Source of the DNA: Isoetes taiwanensis
Taxonomy: Eukaryota > Streptophyta > Lycopodiopsida > Isoetales > Isoetaceae
Assembly (NCBI GenBank): GCA_021234155.1
Contig: JAJEKV010000489.1
Location: 109,829 to 173,828 of the forward strand
Reading direction: 5' to 3'
DNA length: 64,000 nt
Below, piece after piece: positions 10,586-21,339 of this stretch; the stretch's first letter is position 1, and every line of letters starts with the position of its first letter. A model generated the notes under the pieces. The model saw only the letters and a list, made by a program, of their open reading frames with translations, was not told the DNA's origin and ran no database searches. Both the position numbers and the translations under genes were made by a program.

Positions 10586-11064
10586 CCCCTGTTATAATGC
10601 TAGATAACAACTAGCACATAACTACCATTAACATTAATTAACACAACCATTATATCCAACACTTTTAAATTAAAACCCCCTTGAAACCCCCTTTGGTTTG
10701 GGTGCATATTCAAACAGGGGGTGACTCCGGGCAACGAGAGCTGTTGGATAGGCATATTCACCCCTTATTCCTTAATCTACACCGTACACAAAGTTCCTCG
10801 TTTGTGGGGTATTGATGTATGGAATTTGCTATACTGTATAACAAGATTTGCAAAATATTATAAGATTTGAGGTAATATACTATATAGTGTAGGGGCTCTC
10901 GCTGCCCTACGTCACCCCCCATGTGAATATGCACCCAAACCAAAGGGGGTTTCAAGGGGGTTTTAAGTTAAAAGTGTTGGATGTAATGGTTGTGTTAATT
11001 AATGTTAATGGTAGTTATGTGTTGGTTGTTATATAAAAAAAAATTTTGGGCCCTTCGGGCCCTA
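10586..11064. mobile_element. Foldback MITE, copy 2
   Basis: Same family as 7988-8503. The arms carry CATAACTACCATTAACATT, TTGGTTTGGGTGCATATTC and GGGCAACGAGAGCTG words in inverted orientation, around a ~100-base AT-rich centre. The terminal stem-loop is GGGCCCTTCGGGCCC (11048-11062): the same TTC loop and the same stem length as copy 1, but a different stem sequence in which pairing is preserved. Limits approximate. Confidence 0.8.
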
Positions 11065-11124
11065 ACAAAGCAAGCATAAGTATTATACTGAAATGTTTAT
11101 TTAAAACAACTTAGTTTATTCATT

Positions 11125-11129
11125 ATTCA
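11125..11129 (+). repeat. Target-site duplication ATTCA (left)
   Basis: Five bases directly before the 5' LTR, identical to 26262-26266 after the 3' LTR. Confidence 0.9.
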
Positions 11130-12754
11130 TGTGACGTTCCACGTATTTATATGGTCTATGCCACGTATTTATACGGGACACGTACAAATACACGCACGTC
11201 ACCCCCCCTAAAGGTACGCCAACATGGGGTACGTCCACTTAATGGTAACCTAGGGGGTTACTTTAAAGAGGATTAAATTAGCTATGCTAATTTAACCATC
11301 AAAGTTAATAACCTATAACTTAGGAAATTAAGGACTAAATAGGATTAGTTAGGCTAATTACTGTTTTGGGGAGGCGCCACCTGCCCCAATCGATTAGGGA
11401 GCATGGGGATTGCCAAATTAGGCTGTCAACCTGATCCCTATCCCTGTTTTGACTCCCTCAATTCGCCCAAAGAAGGAGCAGAGTGGCGCCATCATACCAA
11501 GCAGGCGCCACCATACCAAGTCAGACCCCTCAACCCTCAACTCTCGGGAGATGGAGCAGCCCCATGGTAACAGTCAGCCCGAACTCGGGTGGGTGGCTAG
11601 GATAGCGTCAATTCTAGATAACGCCCTATTGGGCCTTGGTTGTGTTCGTTTCTCTGTTCTCTTTGTGTTTCAATCATAGGAACTAACCCTTGGTTGTAAA
11701 AAGTAAGTCTCTTTATATTCGATTCTCGTTCTTGCTCAAAGGATGGATTGTTAATTCTTTGTCTAGTCCGACTACGGGGAAATGGGGGGATTACGGGGGT
11801 AGAGACCTCTCGAGCCATGTATTGTAGTATGCTCCTAGATAGCCACCGTCAGAGTCCCATTAATTGCGGCACATGTGCACAAGAGCCCACTTAGGGTCCT
11901 AGATGCTGTGGTGCGGCTTAGCACCGGACAAAGGAACAGGTGGTGAAGTGGGGGTGGGGTCTTGCGAACATACAAGGCTCCCGAGACTCCTCTGATGAGC
12001 TAGGCGATAGCTGGCCACGTTGAGGGCGAGGGTATGGGTCCGACACTCCTGGGTGTAGTGGTGTGACCCGTATGGGGCACCGTGCACTTTGAGTAGATTT
12101 AGGGTGAGTAAGCCCGTACGGATGCGGGGGGTCGCCGATGGTACGTATTCTCTAGCTCACCCATGGAACCACTGTGGATTACGGAAGGGGACGCCCAGGC
12201 ACGCCTCATCGGACCAGGCGTCATGAACCTGGAGTAGGTTCAAAGGGTGATACCTTGAGCCTGCGTCTCCGGAAGGCTATAGCGAAGCCATAGCATGAAT
12301 CGACCCATCTGCAAAGTGTGCACAGGAGGGGCGGATGGAGTGGACAACCCTAGCCGATGTTCTATGCCATAGCGCCATGCCAAGACTCCTGGTCTGCTGA
12401 TCTCTTGAGGCCCGGTAGGGCCGGTCGATCCAATAATCGAGTCCGCTGGGGTAGAACTTGGGGTTTGGGCGTTTTCTTAGGTTTAGATGCATATTCTATG
12501 CCGATGGTATTTGGATGGATGCGCCACCCTTCGTGGTGGATGTTTATGTATATTTATGCTGTGTGCTAACCCTTGTATTCATGCTTCCGCGACGTAGGGG
12601 TCCCATTGAAGGCGTGGGCGAATGACCCTTTAGTGTCCTTCTTCGGGCATCATTTCATAGATGGCCGAAATAGGGAGGGGCCCCGCTCATGGTTGCCATG
12701 GGAGGAAAGTCCCGTGATTTATACGGTAGAGGGCGATATATATTCCGAGCGCCA
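11130..12754 (+). repeat. 5' LTR of the chromovirus
   Basis: Begins TGTGACGTTCCACGTATTTA and ends near GAGCGCCA; collinear with 24620-26261 throughout. The outer ends form the inverted pair TGTGACG...CGTCACA, which is decayed at this copy's right end. Contains ACGTATTTATA words near the start and a CTTTATATTCGATTC word near 11710 that may be part of the promoter. Short frames within it are not genes. Confidence 0.9.
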
Positions 12755-12755
12755 G

Positions 12756-12767
12756 TGGTATCGAGCC
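12756..12767 (+). other. Primer binding site (tRNA-Met type)
   Basis: TGGTATCGAGCC begins two bases after the 5' LTR. It equals the classical plant initiator-tRNA-Met PBS except for one missing A. Directly supports the LTR boundary. Confidence 0.85.
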
Positions 12768-14799
12768 GTGGATTTCGGTTGTTCGAAATCATAAGACCGG
12801 CCAAACACTAACTTCGTATACGGTGAATTAGGAGGAGGCTAAGTCAATGTGTTGTTAGTCCTCTTTGATGTTTGGCTCTGTGCTAGGTTAAATTAAGAAA
12901 TTGTAGCTTTAAAGAGGATATGGCGACTCAAGACCCGTGGATTGGAAGCCTATCGGTGTCGATAGGTAGCTCCAATGACTAAGAGGGTGGTTCCATTGGA
13001 TCTACGCGACTTTCGAATTACCCTAGAAGTAGACTCTAGGCGAAAAATGGTCAAGGGCGTGCCCAAAAAACCAACCCCGGTAGCTTGCCTTTTGTCGCTT
13101 TGTAGTCATGGTAGAAGAGCCGGGAAATGCCGTCTACGCCCGACCGGCCGGACTCGAAGTCAACGCAGACCCGCCAGTCAACTTCGGGCGCCATTTGCTT
13201 TTTCGACGACCCCCGAGGCGAAGAGGCGTATAATACGTACCGCCGGCCTTGCGGCCAGGTATGCCCTTAGCGTATTTCCTGCCATTATAATTATTTTTAA
13301 TAATAAAATTTTAAAGTTAATAAGAAAATTTTTTGAAATTTTTAAAGTTAACCGGGCCGGATTTAACAAACCTTTTCTTGCCATTTGCTTTTGCCTTGCC
13401 TTCACCCGACCGCTCGGCCGCCCGTCGCCATCGCCACCGGACGACCTTGTTCTCCGCCCTTGTGCCTTGCAAACCCTAAGCGCCCCTTTGTCGTCTCCTT
13501 CGCGCCCGGCCGAAAGCTTCGACTTCGGGGATAGGTTCAATATCAGATAACGTTTTATACGCCAATACATTATTTTTCGTTTGATACGACACAAATTTGA
13601 CGCTTAATACGTCAAAAATACCTACTAAAAAATTTCATTGCCAAAAACTTTCGCGTGTTTAAAACAACTATTTAAACACGCGAAGTCCGGTTGGCGTAAA
13701 GCGTAAATTATTTTACAAACTTTACGCGAACCAGAAATAGTTTCGCTCACAGAAGTTTAAATGAACCTTTACTTTACGCCAAAAACATCTTCGCCAGTAG
13801 TTTAAATAGCCTGCTCGCCACGAAATTTTTTTGGTTCGCTACAACCGGGAATATATATAGAAAACTTCGCTGAAGTTTCTAAAACTTCGGGCTTTTACGC
13901 GGAACCGGCCTTCGCTGTAGTTTAAACGCGCAAAGAATGCTTACGCTAACAAAAGCTGCCGTAGTTTAACCTTTATAATGGCTCACACGCCGAAAAAGTT
14001 TCGCTGCGAAGTTTAACATTAAGGCTTTCGGGCCACGTAAAGCCGGCGAGGGATTCTGCGAAGTTTAAAACTTAGACTTCGCTTACGCTGAAGAAAGTTC
14101 GCTGTAGTTTAAATAAGAAGGAGGAGCAAATGTAGAACTTAGGAGGAGGAAGTCCCCATGGATTTGATAAGGAAGTGGCTACATCCGAGACCCCGCGAAG
14201 GGAAGGTGCTGGGTAATCACCACCACCCGTTTTTTTTTGTCTTCCTTGAGCCACGGGCAAGTCCTTTTCATAGCCCGAGATCTAGGGCCGAGGTGAAGCT
14301 TCATGGTGGACCCTCCGTGCTCTCTACACCGCCGCCACCCAAGAAGCTTCCCTATCGACACGTTTACTTATGTACTTTCAAAGACGACGGGATCTCGCCA
14401 CCGGCGGCTTTTGGGTGGGGATATTGCATTTGGATGAGCATGAAGCTCCTCACGGCAGCCCCATTGGCCGTTGCCTATCCACCGGAGGTTGCATCTGTTG
14501 CGGCTGCCACAGTAGACCCTGGGGTAACTCTGCTGCGACACCGACCGCCTCCACCACCCCCTAGGGCTACGGATGAAGAGGCAGGACCTAGCTCCTAGAC
14601 TAATTGTGCTATGCAATTTTTTATATATATGCGGGTGATTATGAGATTTTGGATTGGCAAATGTTTTAGCTATATTGTAGTATGGTGTACCTTATTTACT
14701 TATTAAATACAATACTGTCTTGATAAGTATAAGTGAATTGTTTCTTTTTATGGCGTTCTCTTCAAAGCGTTAAAGTTTAGAATATAGTGGAATTACAAA
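12768..14799. other. Long leader between PBS and first credible ORF
   Basis: Two kilobases with no recognisable domain. Open stretches at 12975-13550 (191 codons, Arg/Pro-rich, GC-rich start then AT-rich) and 14158-14598 (146 codons, Pro-rich) look compositional rather than conserved. The middle carries the repeat cluster at 13560-14120. Confidence 0.5.
13560..14120 (+). repeat. Degenerate TTCGCTG-AGTTTAAA repeat cluster
   Basis: Short words recur irregularly: TTCGCTG(A/T)AGTTT, GAAGTTTAAA, TAGTTTAAA, CTTTACGC, GCGTAAA and TTACGCTAA. About a dozen AGTTTAA copies occur in about 560 bases, often preceded by TTCGC or GCTG. TTTAAACACGCGAA and the preceding TTCGCGTGTTTAAA at about 13650-13685 form an inverted pair. 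Non-coding. Confidence 0.65.
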
Positions 14800-15189
14800 A
14801 TGTTCTCTATTCATTCCAACTATCTTGCAGAAGAGACCCTTTGGGAATATGAGGAGAGGATTACCGACATGGTTAGGAGGGATGATCCCGGACCCCCAGA
14901 CCAGGACTATGGCCAGAGATATGGTGAATATCCAGAGTGGGATGAAGGCTATGAGATCGAACCACCGCCACCAGGAGAACCCTATGATCCTGACAAAGGG
15001 CTGGAGATAGTTAACATCCTTAGGGACAGAGCTTTCGAGGACCTGAAGATGACCCTGTGCCGTACCTGGGACTATTGGAATATGAGCAGGCACGAGGCCT
15101 TCGAGGACGCCAACGACCACCTTTGGCAACTCTTCTATGCTCTCCGAAGGCTTTTCAATCTTCTCATTGTCAGCCCAACATGGGAATAA
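14800..15189 (+). CDS. Uncharacterised 129-residue ORF in the 5' region of the chromovirus
   Basis: An uninterrupted ATG-to-stop frame in the element's sense strand, unusual here because nearly every other frame is broken. The N-terminal 70 residues are acidic with a PPPPGEPYDPD segment. The C-terminal half is Trp/Leu-rich and likely helical (WDYWNMSRHEAFEDANDHLW). There is no zinc knuckle or known Gag motif. Position between leader and gag suggests a Gag N-terminal piece or a small accessory ORF, but I do not recognise it. Confidence 0.45.
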   Translation: MFSIHSNYLAEETLWEYEERITDMVRRDDPGPPDQDYGQRYGEYPEWDEGYEIEPPPPGEPYDPDKGLEIVNILRDRAFEDLKMTLCRTWDYWNMSRHEAFEDANDHLWQLFYALRRLFNLLIVSPTWE

Positions 15190-15528
15190 CCAACCAGTGA
15201 TTGTCCAAGCCTGGGCACGTTATAAACTCGTTAGAGCTGTACGGGAGAGTACCCGCTACGCAATCCTATACCCCTTCGCGAACCCCTAGGCTTGGTCTCT
15301 TCAGTTATGTTTTCTTTGTTGCTGTTATGCTGTGTGCAAGTAAAACTTTAAGATCTCCACTGTATCATACCTACTTTTGTATCAAACCGTGTACCAATTA
15401 ACTTGTTGTTGTACTCAACTTGAATGAAATAAAATATTAATTTCTGTTTGTATATTATCTTATCGCTATTAGCAAATGTTATCTTAAAGGAATTGTACAT
15501 TACTGTAAATCTGCTTATACTTTCATAA

Positions 15529-16716
15529 ATGCTCACTATAGACGGTGCACGTAACGCCGCTTGGCAAACACCCTCCAACGCCAGTAGGCTGACACCTGAA
15601 CAGGAAGTGATTTTAATGAAAAGGCAACTCGGCGAATTACAGGCCTATGTATTGCATACCAATCCACCGCAACAAACCCAGGAGGACGGACCAGAATTAC
15701 CTCCGCGACCAATGAGTCCACCTGCACAACAGCCATCTCCCCCTAGAGCTAGCCCTGTACCTGTACCAAGGAGGCCTCATGCTAAGCGTCACCGAAGTTC
15801 CTCTAAGGATAGCGCCACTTCCTCACACTCAACCACTTTTCGTGTCTTCGGGTCATTGCTATCGGTCGCTGACCATGCGGGCAATAAGGATAAGGAATAC
15901 CAGTAAAACCGCTGATCTGACCATAACTAGTATATGGAAGAACGGAAGTTGGCTCAATTTGATGGGAAATCCGGAGGCTTAAAATGGAATCCCCGGTTGG
16001 ACGAGATGAAGGAGTTTGGAAAATCCTATGGAATGGCGGAGAAGGATACAGGAAAGTTGCCACCACCAACCTTACCGGAGTCGCCCGTGATTTGGTGGAA
16101 GGGTTATGCGAGCTAAGCACCGGACGGGAGCAGTGCAAGTTCAAAAGTTCGCTAAGGCTTTTAAATGCATTCACGTGCCTCGCGGCGCACAAATGCCGCC
16201 AGATCCGGACCTTTTACAAGAAGGGCATGTCCGCTCGGCCTACAACTGATGAATTCATGCGATTGAGGTTGTATGTACCCTAATGAATGAAAAGAGGGCG
16301 AGAGGGCTACATTGAAGGGTTGACCCCATCCATTAAACGAATGGTCAAGGCCATAGACCCAAAATCAGAGCAGAAGCGGAAGGTAAGGCATTAAGCCTCG
16401 AGGAGGACACGCTAAGGAACCAAGATCCATGACCGCTCCTTACTGGAGAAGAACGGCCGCCCACACCTTACAAACCCCGTTCCCCGGTCAACCGGCCCTC
16501 TCAGCCGGAACTCTTACTACCGCCCGGAGAAGAAAGTCACCTTTAGCACACGGATAAGCAGAACAATGCGGTAAGGAAGTTCTGAGCCTCTTACGATCCA
16601 TTCCTAAAGAGGCCGGAGAAATTTCACGAGATAAGGCATGCTACAGTGTATGATGAGGCCCGGACACTTCATGCAATTGTCCCTATGTTACCCGACGCCA
16701 AATGGGCCATGGCCGA
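15529..16716 (+). pseudogene. gag: gag (capsid region), frameshifted and cut by the CACTA element
   Basis: Starts with a Gln/Pro-rich segment (15529-15906: LTPEQEVILMKRQLGELQAY, then proline-rich linker and basic PRRPHAKRHRSSSK). It continues in other frames with KLAQFDGKSGGLKWNP (15934-16116) and TTNLTGVARDLVEGL...FMRLRLYVP (15984-16283). FDGK followed by a Trp and a helical capsid-like stretch is typical of the retrotransposon Gag domain in plant gypsy elements. At least two frameshifts. No CCHC zinc knuckle is visible before the CACTA insertion at 16720. Gag would form the particle that packages element RNA. Confidence 0.7.
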
Positions 16717-16730
16717 CCTCACTACAAGAG
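16717..16730 (+). repeat. CACTA left end with TSD CCT
   Basis: CCT target duplication followed by CACTACAAGAG. The TIR then degrades but ends again in GCGTCAG at about base 24-30, where the right-end copy also has GCGTCAG. Confidence 0.92.
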
Positions 16731-16743
16731 GATGAGGGTTTGG

Positions 16744-17010
16744 CGTCAGAAAAATCGTCAGATAAATTGAATGGTTATGTCCTGACGAATATCCTGACGA
16801 TTATCATGACGATTAAATTCCTGACGATATATCGTCAGGTCAAAACGTCAGACAAATCGTCAGAAATTAAACGTCGTCGGTATCGTCGGAAGAATCGTCA
16901 AAAAATCGTCGAGAATCTTGCGCGGTGTAACGCCGGAATTTTCGTCGGAAAAAACGTCCGATGATGCGTCGGAAAAACGTCGAGGGAAAATGTCAAAAAA
17001 AAACGTCAGT
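16744..17010 (+). repeat. CACTA left subterminal array (CGTCAG)
   Basis: About twenty TCGTC / CGTCAG words in 270 bases, partly in both orientations (CCTGACGA near 16780-16815). Spacing 8-20 bases. A poly(T) tract follows at 17012-17024. Confidence 0.85.
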
Positions 17011-17024
17011 TTTTTTTTTTTTTA

Positions 17025-20000
17025 ATAATAAATCATAACAATTGATCCAAAAGCCCGTTTTGAATGAAATTTGTTGCATTGGAAAGCTCTCTTATAGATC
17101 TCTTCCATGGTGTATAATTGACTCAAGTTTGATTAAGTTATGTAGTTGAAAAACATAGCCTTTTGGCTAGCTTTAGTTATGGTTTGTTCGGTGTAACCTC
17201 CATTTGAAAACCTCTCTGCATTAGTTACTTGGTAATTAACCTTTTGGTTTTGTGAACCCTGTGGATAAATGTAGGTTCTATAAAAGGTAATAATTATGAT
17301 GGTTGAATCAATAGAAGAGTTGACCACTAGCATTCTAAACCTTCCTCCCATTTAATTGCTTTGTAGAAGCTTTGTTTGGAAGTCACTATGTTGAAGTTTG
17401 GAAGACCCCTTGTCATGGTATCTCAATTTTAGCATCACTTTGCTCCTTTTATTTCCATTTCCTATTCATTCTTGAACTTGCCCCTACATGCCATAATCCC
17501 TAGCCATTATTTCCATCCCTACACCCATACCATACTTTTATCCCATGTTCACCATTTTGCCATGAATCCACTCCTTGAATACTTTTGCCAAACCATTTTC
17601 TTAATTTCCTATGCATAACCCTTAGAATTATTCCCCTTGCCATATTATTTTTTTATCTCCATGCTTTCATTACCATTTTATACCCTTGTGCCATGCCCCC
17701 TACTTTAAATATTTTTGCATGGTCGCACGTTGCATTTGTAGCTCAAGGGCTTCCCTAGAAAAATCTATAAGTTCATTTTTCGTGGTTAAAAACCTTGGGT
17801 AGGTGACTTCACTCGAATTTGCCTTGCACCAAATTGTTTCCCATGGTCGTATTGGGTTATTTTAACTCCTCCAGACCATGGTCGAAGACGTCTAAATACC
17901 TTAACAAGCGAATACGGCAAAAATACAAAGACAAATAGTCTTGAATACATGCCTTCAATAATAATTAACTTTTAATCCCTTTAACCACTGGGGGAAGGGG
18001 CGAGATTCGAAACCAAATTACCCCCTTCCTTTTCCCCGGTTGTTTGACTATGGCGCCAACGGAGATTTGTCTTTGAAGCTTTGGAGAATTCTGCAAACAA
18101 ACGTGAAGTTGGAGAATTTCTTTGCGAACAAACGAGAATCTCACACTTTGGCATTTTTTTGCACTTGTTTGCTTTTAAATAGCAAAAGGTATCTAGGTCA
18201 ATAAACTTGTTATTGCACAAGGTGGTCTCTATTGAGCTCTTAAATGCTGGCTCTTATATGTGCTCAATTGACTAAGGCATCTATGCAAAAGCAAGTAAAG
18301 AAAAAAAAATAAAAAATTAGATGTAAAAGCAATAAACACCTGGCTCTTATATGTGCTCAATTGACTAAGGCATCTATGCAAAAGCAAGTAAAGAAAAAAA
18401 AATAAAAAATTAGATGTAAAAGCAATAAGGTGTTTATGGCAAATACCTCGTTATTTGTACAAGTTGCAAGAGACATGAACTTGCCTAAAGTTCTTCTTTG
18501 GTGGTAAATTGTGGCATTAAAAAATATGATTGCTTGGGTCACTTGGGAAAATGATTCTTCAAAAATTTATTATAGTGGAATCGGTTGTAAACGAGCTCCT
18601 CCAAAAGTTATTTTAGTGGATATGCCTTGGTTTTGGATGTGCATTCATGGTTCGAATATTGCTTTGAAACCCTAATTCGTTTTTGCTTCTAGGGTTTTTG
18701 CGGAAGCACAGAAATAGAGCGTATGTTGCCGGATTAGGCATGGCCTAAGTAGCCGACCTGATTCATTTTCCGCTCTTATACTGGTTTGGCGGAGTCTGCT
18801 AACAGGTTTGGGCTCTGGCCGAAATGATGCTGCCGCCCAATGTATTGGATCACCCTGGTAACAAGCTAGGTTTAAGAAAAATGTTTTCTGTAAGCGACCT
18901 TGTTCTCTTAGCTTCTGTGCTTGTGCTCATTTAAATTTTCAGGGCATGATCTGATCTGCTTATAGGCAGGACAGAAGCATTCTGTATGAAGCAAAATTTA
19001 TGTATTCTTAGCCACAAAAGGATCAACTCACCGGCGCAACTCACAGATGTGGAAGGAGCGTCCATAATCAGGTTCTTTATGGCGTTTCAAAATTCTCATT
19101 CAAAAGTTTATCACAATTATTTTTAAAATGTTACAAGATACGCGGATGCAACAGCAAATGGCAGGTAACTTGAGTTTGGCTAGAATTATTTCTCTGTTGC
19201 TATGTTCTATCCTGCTTTTAGGGCAAATGTGTTTTTGTGGGTCATTTGATACATAGTGCCATATATTCTGATTCCGAACTTTAGGAATATGGCCTCCTTA
19301 TAGACACAATGACCCCCAAGAAACACTGACAGATTTTTTAATCCCATGGCAACTTTAACTTGCTGTTCCTGTAGCTTAGGCTGACCTTATAGCCTATGCT
19401 GGTACAACTAATTCGAGTTTATGACTTAAATTGTTTATGCATAAGGCCAAATATTTTTAAACTTTGTTTGCTGAAGCAGTATAAGGACTGTTAGCTGACC
19501 TTAAATTAAATTAAATTAAGCAATAACAAAATGGTATTAAAAGCCTTTAATAGCCTGTGCAGGCACCAATATCTGCTGCTGAAGCGTGATTTACAGTTTG
19601 ATGTGTCAGCATTGATCTTCCAAATCTCCACTAATATCTGCATATGCTCTCCTGTTTAATGCTTATTAGGTTTATTTGAGATGGTGATTTGAGTGTTATA
19701 GATCTCAAGTATTTAGGCATAAATCACTTTTGTCCTGTCCTGCACTGCAGATCTGATGTACATATTTTTTCTTCATGGGTCTGCAAGATGTACATGTCTA
19801 TATCAAAGTTTAAAAGGTAATGGATTGATTTTGTGTTATGGTTGTTTTTTGCTAGTACTGACTGCACTATAGATTCAGGCAAATTATAGGAGGTGTAAAG
19901 ACAAGTTATTAGAGGAGGTGCAATTCAGAAAGTGAGTGAAGGCCAAAGATTGTAATGTTGGAAGCAGAGGAAGCGCATTGTTAGCATGGCATTGTAAAGA

Positions 20001-20218
20001 TCGTTATTACATGTAACTGTAACTTGTGACTGGATTTAAATAAAGGAGTTTTTGTTTTACTTATGCCTTTATTTCTTTATAACTTGTAGCCTAAATTCAT
20101 CTTAGACTTCATCAGCATTACAAGCTGTGTAATTGAAAATGCACGCATTGTGCATATCAATAAAAATTTCAATTTGCAAACAAAATGTAAATCCAAACAA
20201 AATGTAAATGGACGAAAA
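17025..20218. other. CACTA interior without recognisable transposase
   Basis: AT-rich, with no frame above 80 codons and no TnpA or TnpD motif. 18640-20060 has a different texture, including AAACCCTAATTCG and CTAGGGTTTTTGCGG words near 18668-18703 and a transcript-end-like stretch near 19860-20060. It could be a captured host gene fragment, but I cannot name it. Confidence 0.5.
18248..18430 (+). repeat. 93-bp tandem duplication in the CACTA interior
   Basis: 18248-18340 is followed directly by a virtually identical copy. Both contain GGCTCTTATATGTGCTCAA and the same A-rich run, so the duplication is recent. Confidence 0.92.
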
Positions 20219-20540
20219 CCTGACAAAACTGGCAAAAAAAATTTTGACGATTTTTTGACTATTTTTTTGACGATTTTTTTGACATTTTTTCTGACGATTT
20301 TTCTGACGATTTTTTTGACGTTTTTTCTGACGATTTTTTTGACGTTAATTGTGACGAACCTTGACGATTTTTCTGACGCTTAATCGTCAGAAAGCTGACG
20401 ATTTTGTTGACGATTTTTCAGACGATTTTTCTGACGCTAAATCGTCAGTAAAATCGCCGATAAATCGTCCGCCCAATAGAGGGTCCGTGCAAATTTGTCT
20501 GTTTTGTGAAGACTATCTGACGATTTTTCTGACGCAGAAC
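20219..20540 (-). repeat. CACTA right subterminal array (CTGACGATTTTT)
   Basis: About twenty TGACGATTTTT or TGACG words in tight succession. Translating them gives a meaningless FLTIFLTFFLT-type frame (20150-20383). Inverted relative to the left array. Confidence 0.85.
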
Positions 20541-20547
20541 ATGCATT

Positions 20548-20561
20548 CTCTTGTAGTGCCT
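20548..20561 (-). repeat. CACTA right end with TSD CCT
   Basis: CTCTTGTAGTG followed by CCT, the mirror of the left end. Confidence 0.92.
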
Positions 20562-21152
20562 TGATTGGGAAGAACTGGAGTCCAACCTCCCTGTTGAGGA
20601 CGAGGCTCCCGAATACATTCACGGTGCGTCTCATATTCTTGCCACTATAGAAACGGCAAGAAACCGAAAGTCGACCTTCCATTATTTCTACAATAGGCCA
20701 AGTAGACAAGAAGCCTTTCATAATTTTGATGGATACGGTAGTACGCGCATAATTTTGCTTCCCTAGAATGGCCCTGTATTACAAACTTTGAAACATTGAG
20801 ATCCCCACCTAAGTCATCCACGCTAGCCGCTGGTAAGATCGACACACTCACTCATGGCCGCGATTAACCTTAAAAATGCGGTTGCGGTGCACGGTTGCCT
20901 TGGGTGCAAGAGATAATGGACATTGGCAAATATGATCTTATTGTTGGTATGGAGTTTTGGCATCCTGCGAAGGCCAACATAGGCGAGAAACGAGAGGTTA
21001 CCTTCAACGCCGCTAATGGAGCACGCGTAACAATAAAAGGTGATCCATTCCACTGCTATCTAGTCTATGTCAATCAAGCGGTTAGAAAAAGCTATCTGCC
21101 AGGAATGAACTCCTTTGCCTCATTACACTTGCCTCCATTGAGTCGACACTAA
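20562..21152 (+). pseudogene. pol: Aspartic protease region (RVP) of the chromovirus
   Basis: After the CACTA insertion the retrotransposon resumes. At about 20722-20740 an IILMDT segment fits the start of the retropepsin active site, but the Gly of D-[ST]-G is lost to an indel. At 20895-21152 VQEIMDIGKYDLIVGMEFW matches the conserved YD-x-IVGM-x-W strand near the end of gypsy proteases. The protease would cleave the Gag-Pol polyprotein. Frameshifted and non-functional as written. Confidence 0.7.
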
Positions 21153-21339
21153 GCGTGACAAGTAATAGACACCTTGCCACAAGACATTGCCACCCTTCTT
21201 CGGAATTTAGCGATCTTTTTTCCGTGATGAGATCCGAAGCTTCCTCCCTTTCGGAGGGGTAGAATGTGAGATAGCTCTAGAACCGTGTACTAAGCCTACC
21301 AGCAAGGCCCCGCATGGTAATGAGTCCTCCGAGTTGGCG

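Larger units (their letters stand above)
16720..20558. mobile_element. CACTA DNA transposon, non-autonomous, 3.84 kb
   Basis: Bounded by CACTACAAGAG at 16720-16730 and CTCTTGTAGTG at 20548-20558, the canonical En/Spm-type ends, and flanked by the 3-bp duplication CCT (16717-16719 and 20559-20561). The outer 30 bases of the two ends agree at 24 positions. Just inside, dense arrays of CGTCAG/TCGTCAG (left) and CTGACGATTTT (right) form the inverted subterminal repeats expected for TnpA-like binding. No transposase is recognised inside, so mobility in trans is inferred. It interrupts gag/pol of the surrounding chromovirus, so it is the younger insertion. Confidence 0.92.

Noticed and set aside
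12975-13550. 191-codon ORF just after the chromovirus PBS
   Set aside because: Mixed GC-rich/AT-rich composition, no Gag motif, and an overlapping open frame on the opposite strand; kept only as part of the leader.
14158-14598. 146-codon proline-rich ORF in the leader
   Set aside because: No recognisable domain and competing frames over the same DNA; not enough to call a gene.
16460-16640. Search for a CCHC zinc knuckle in chromovirus Gag
   Set aside because: No Cx2Cx4Hx4C spacing in any plus frame before the CACTA insertion.
18640-18900. Possible histone or other host exon captured in the CACTA element
   Set aside because: No frame gave a convincing conserved block; only the altered texture is reported.
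20150-20383. 77-codon ORF with FLTIFLT repeats
   Set aside because: It is the translation of the CACTA subterminal TGACGATTTTT array.
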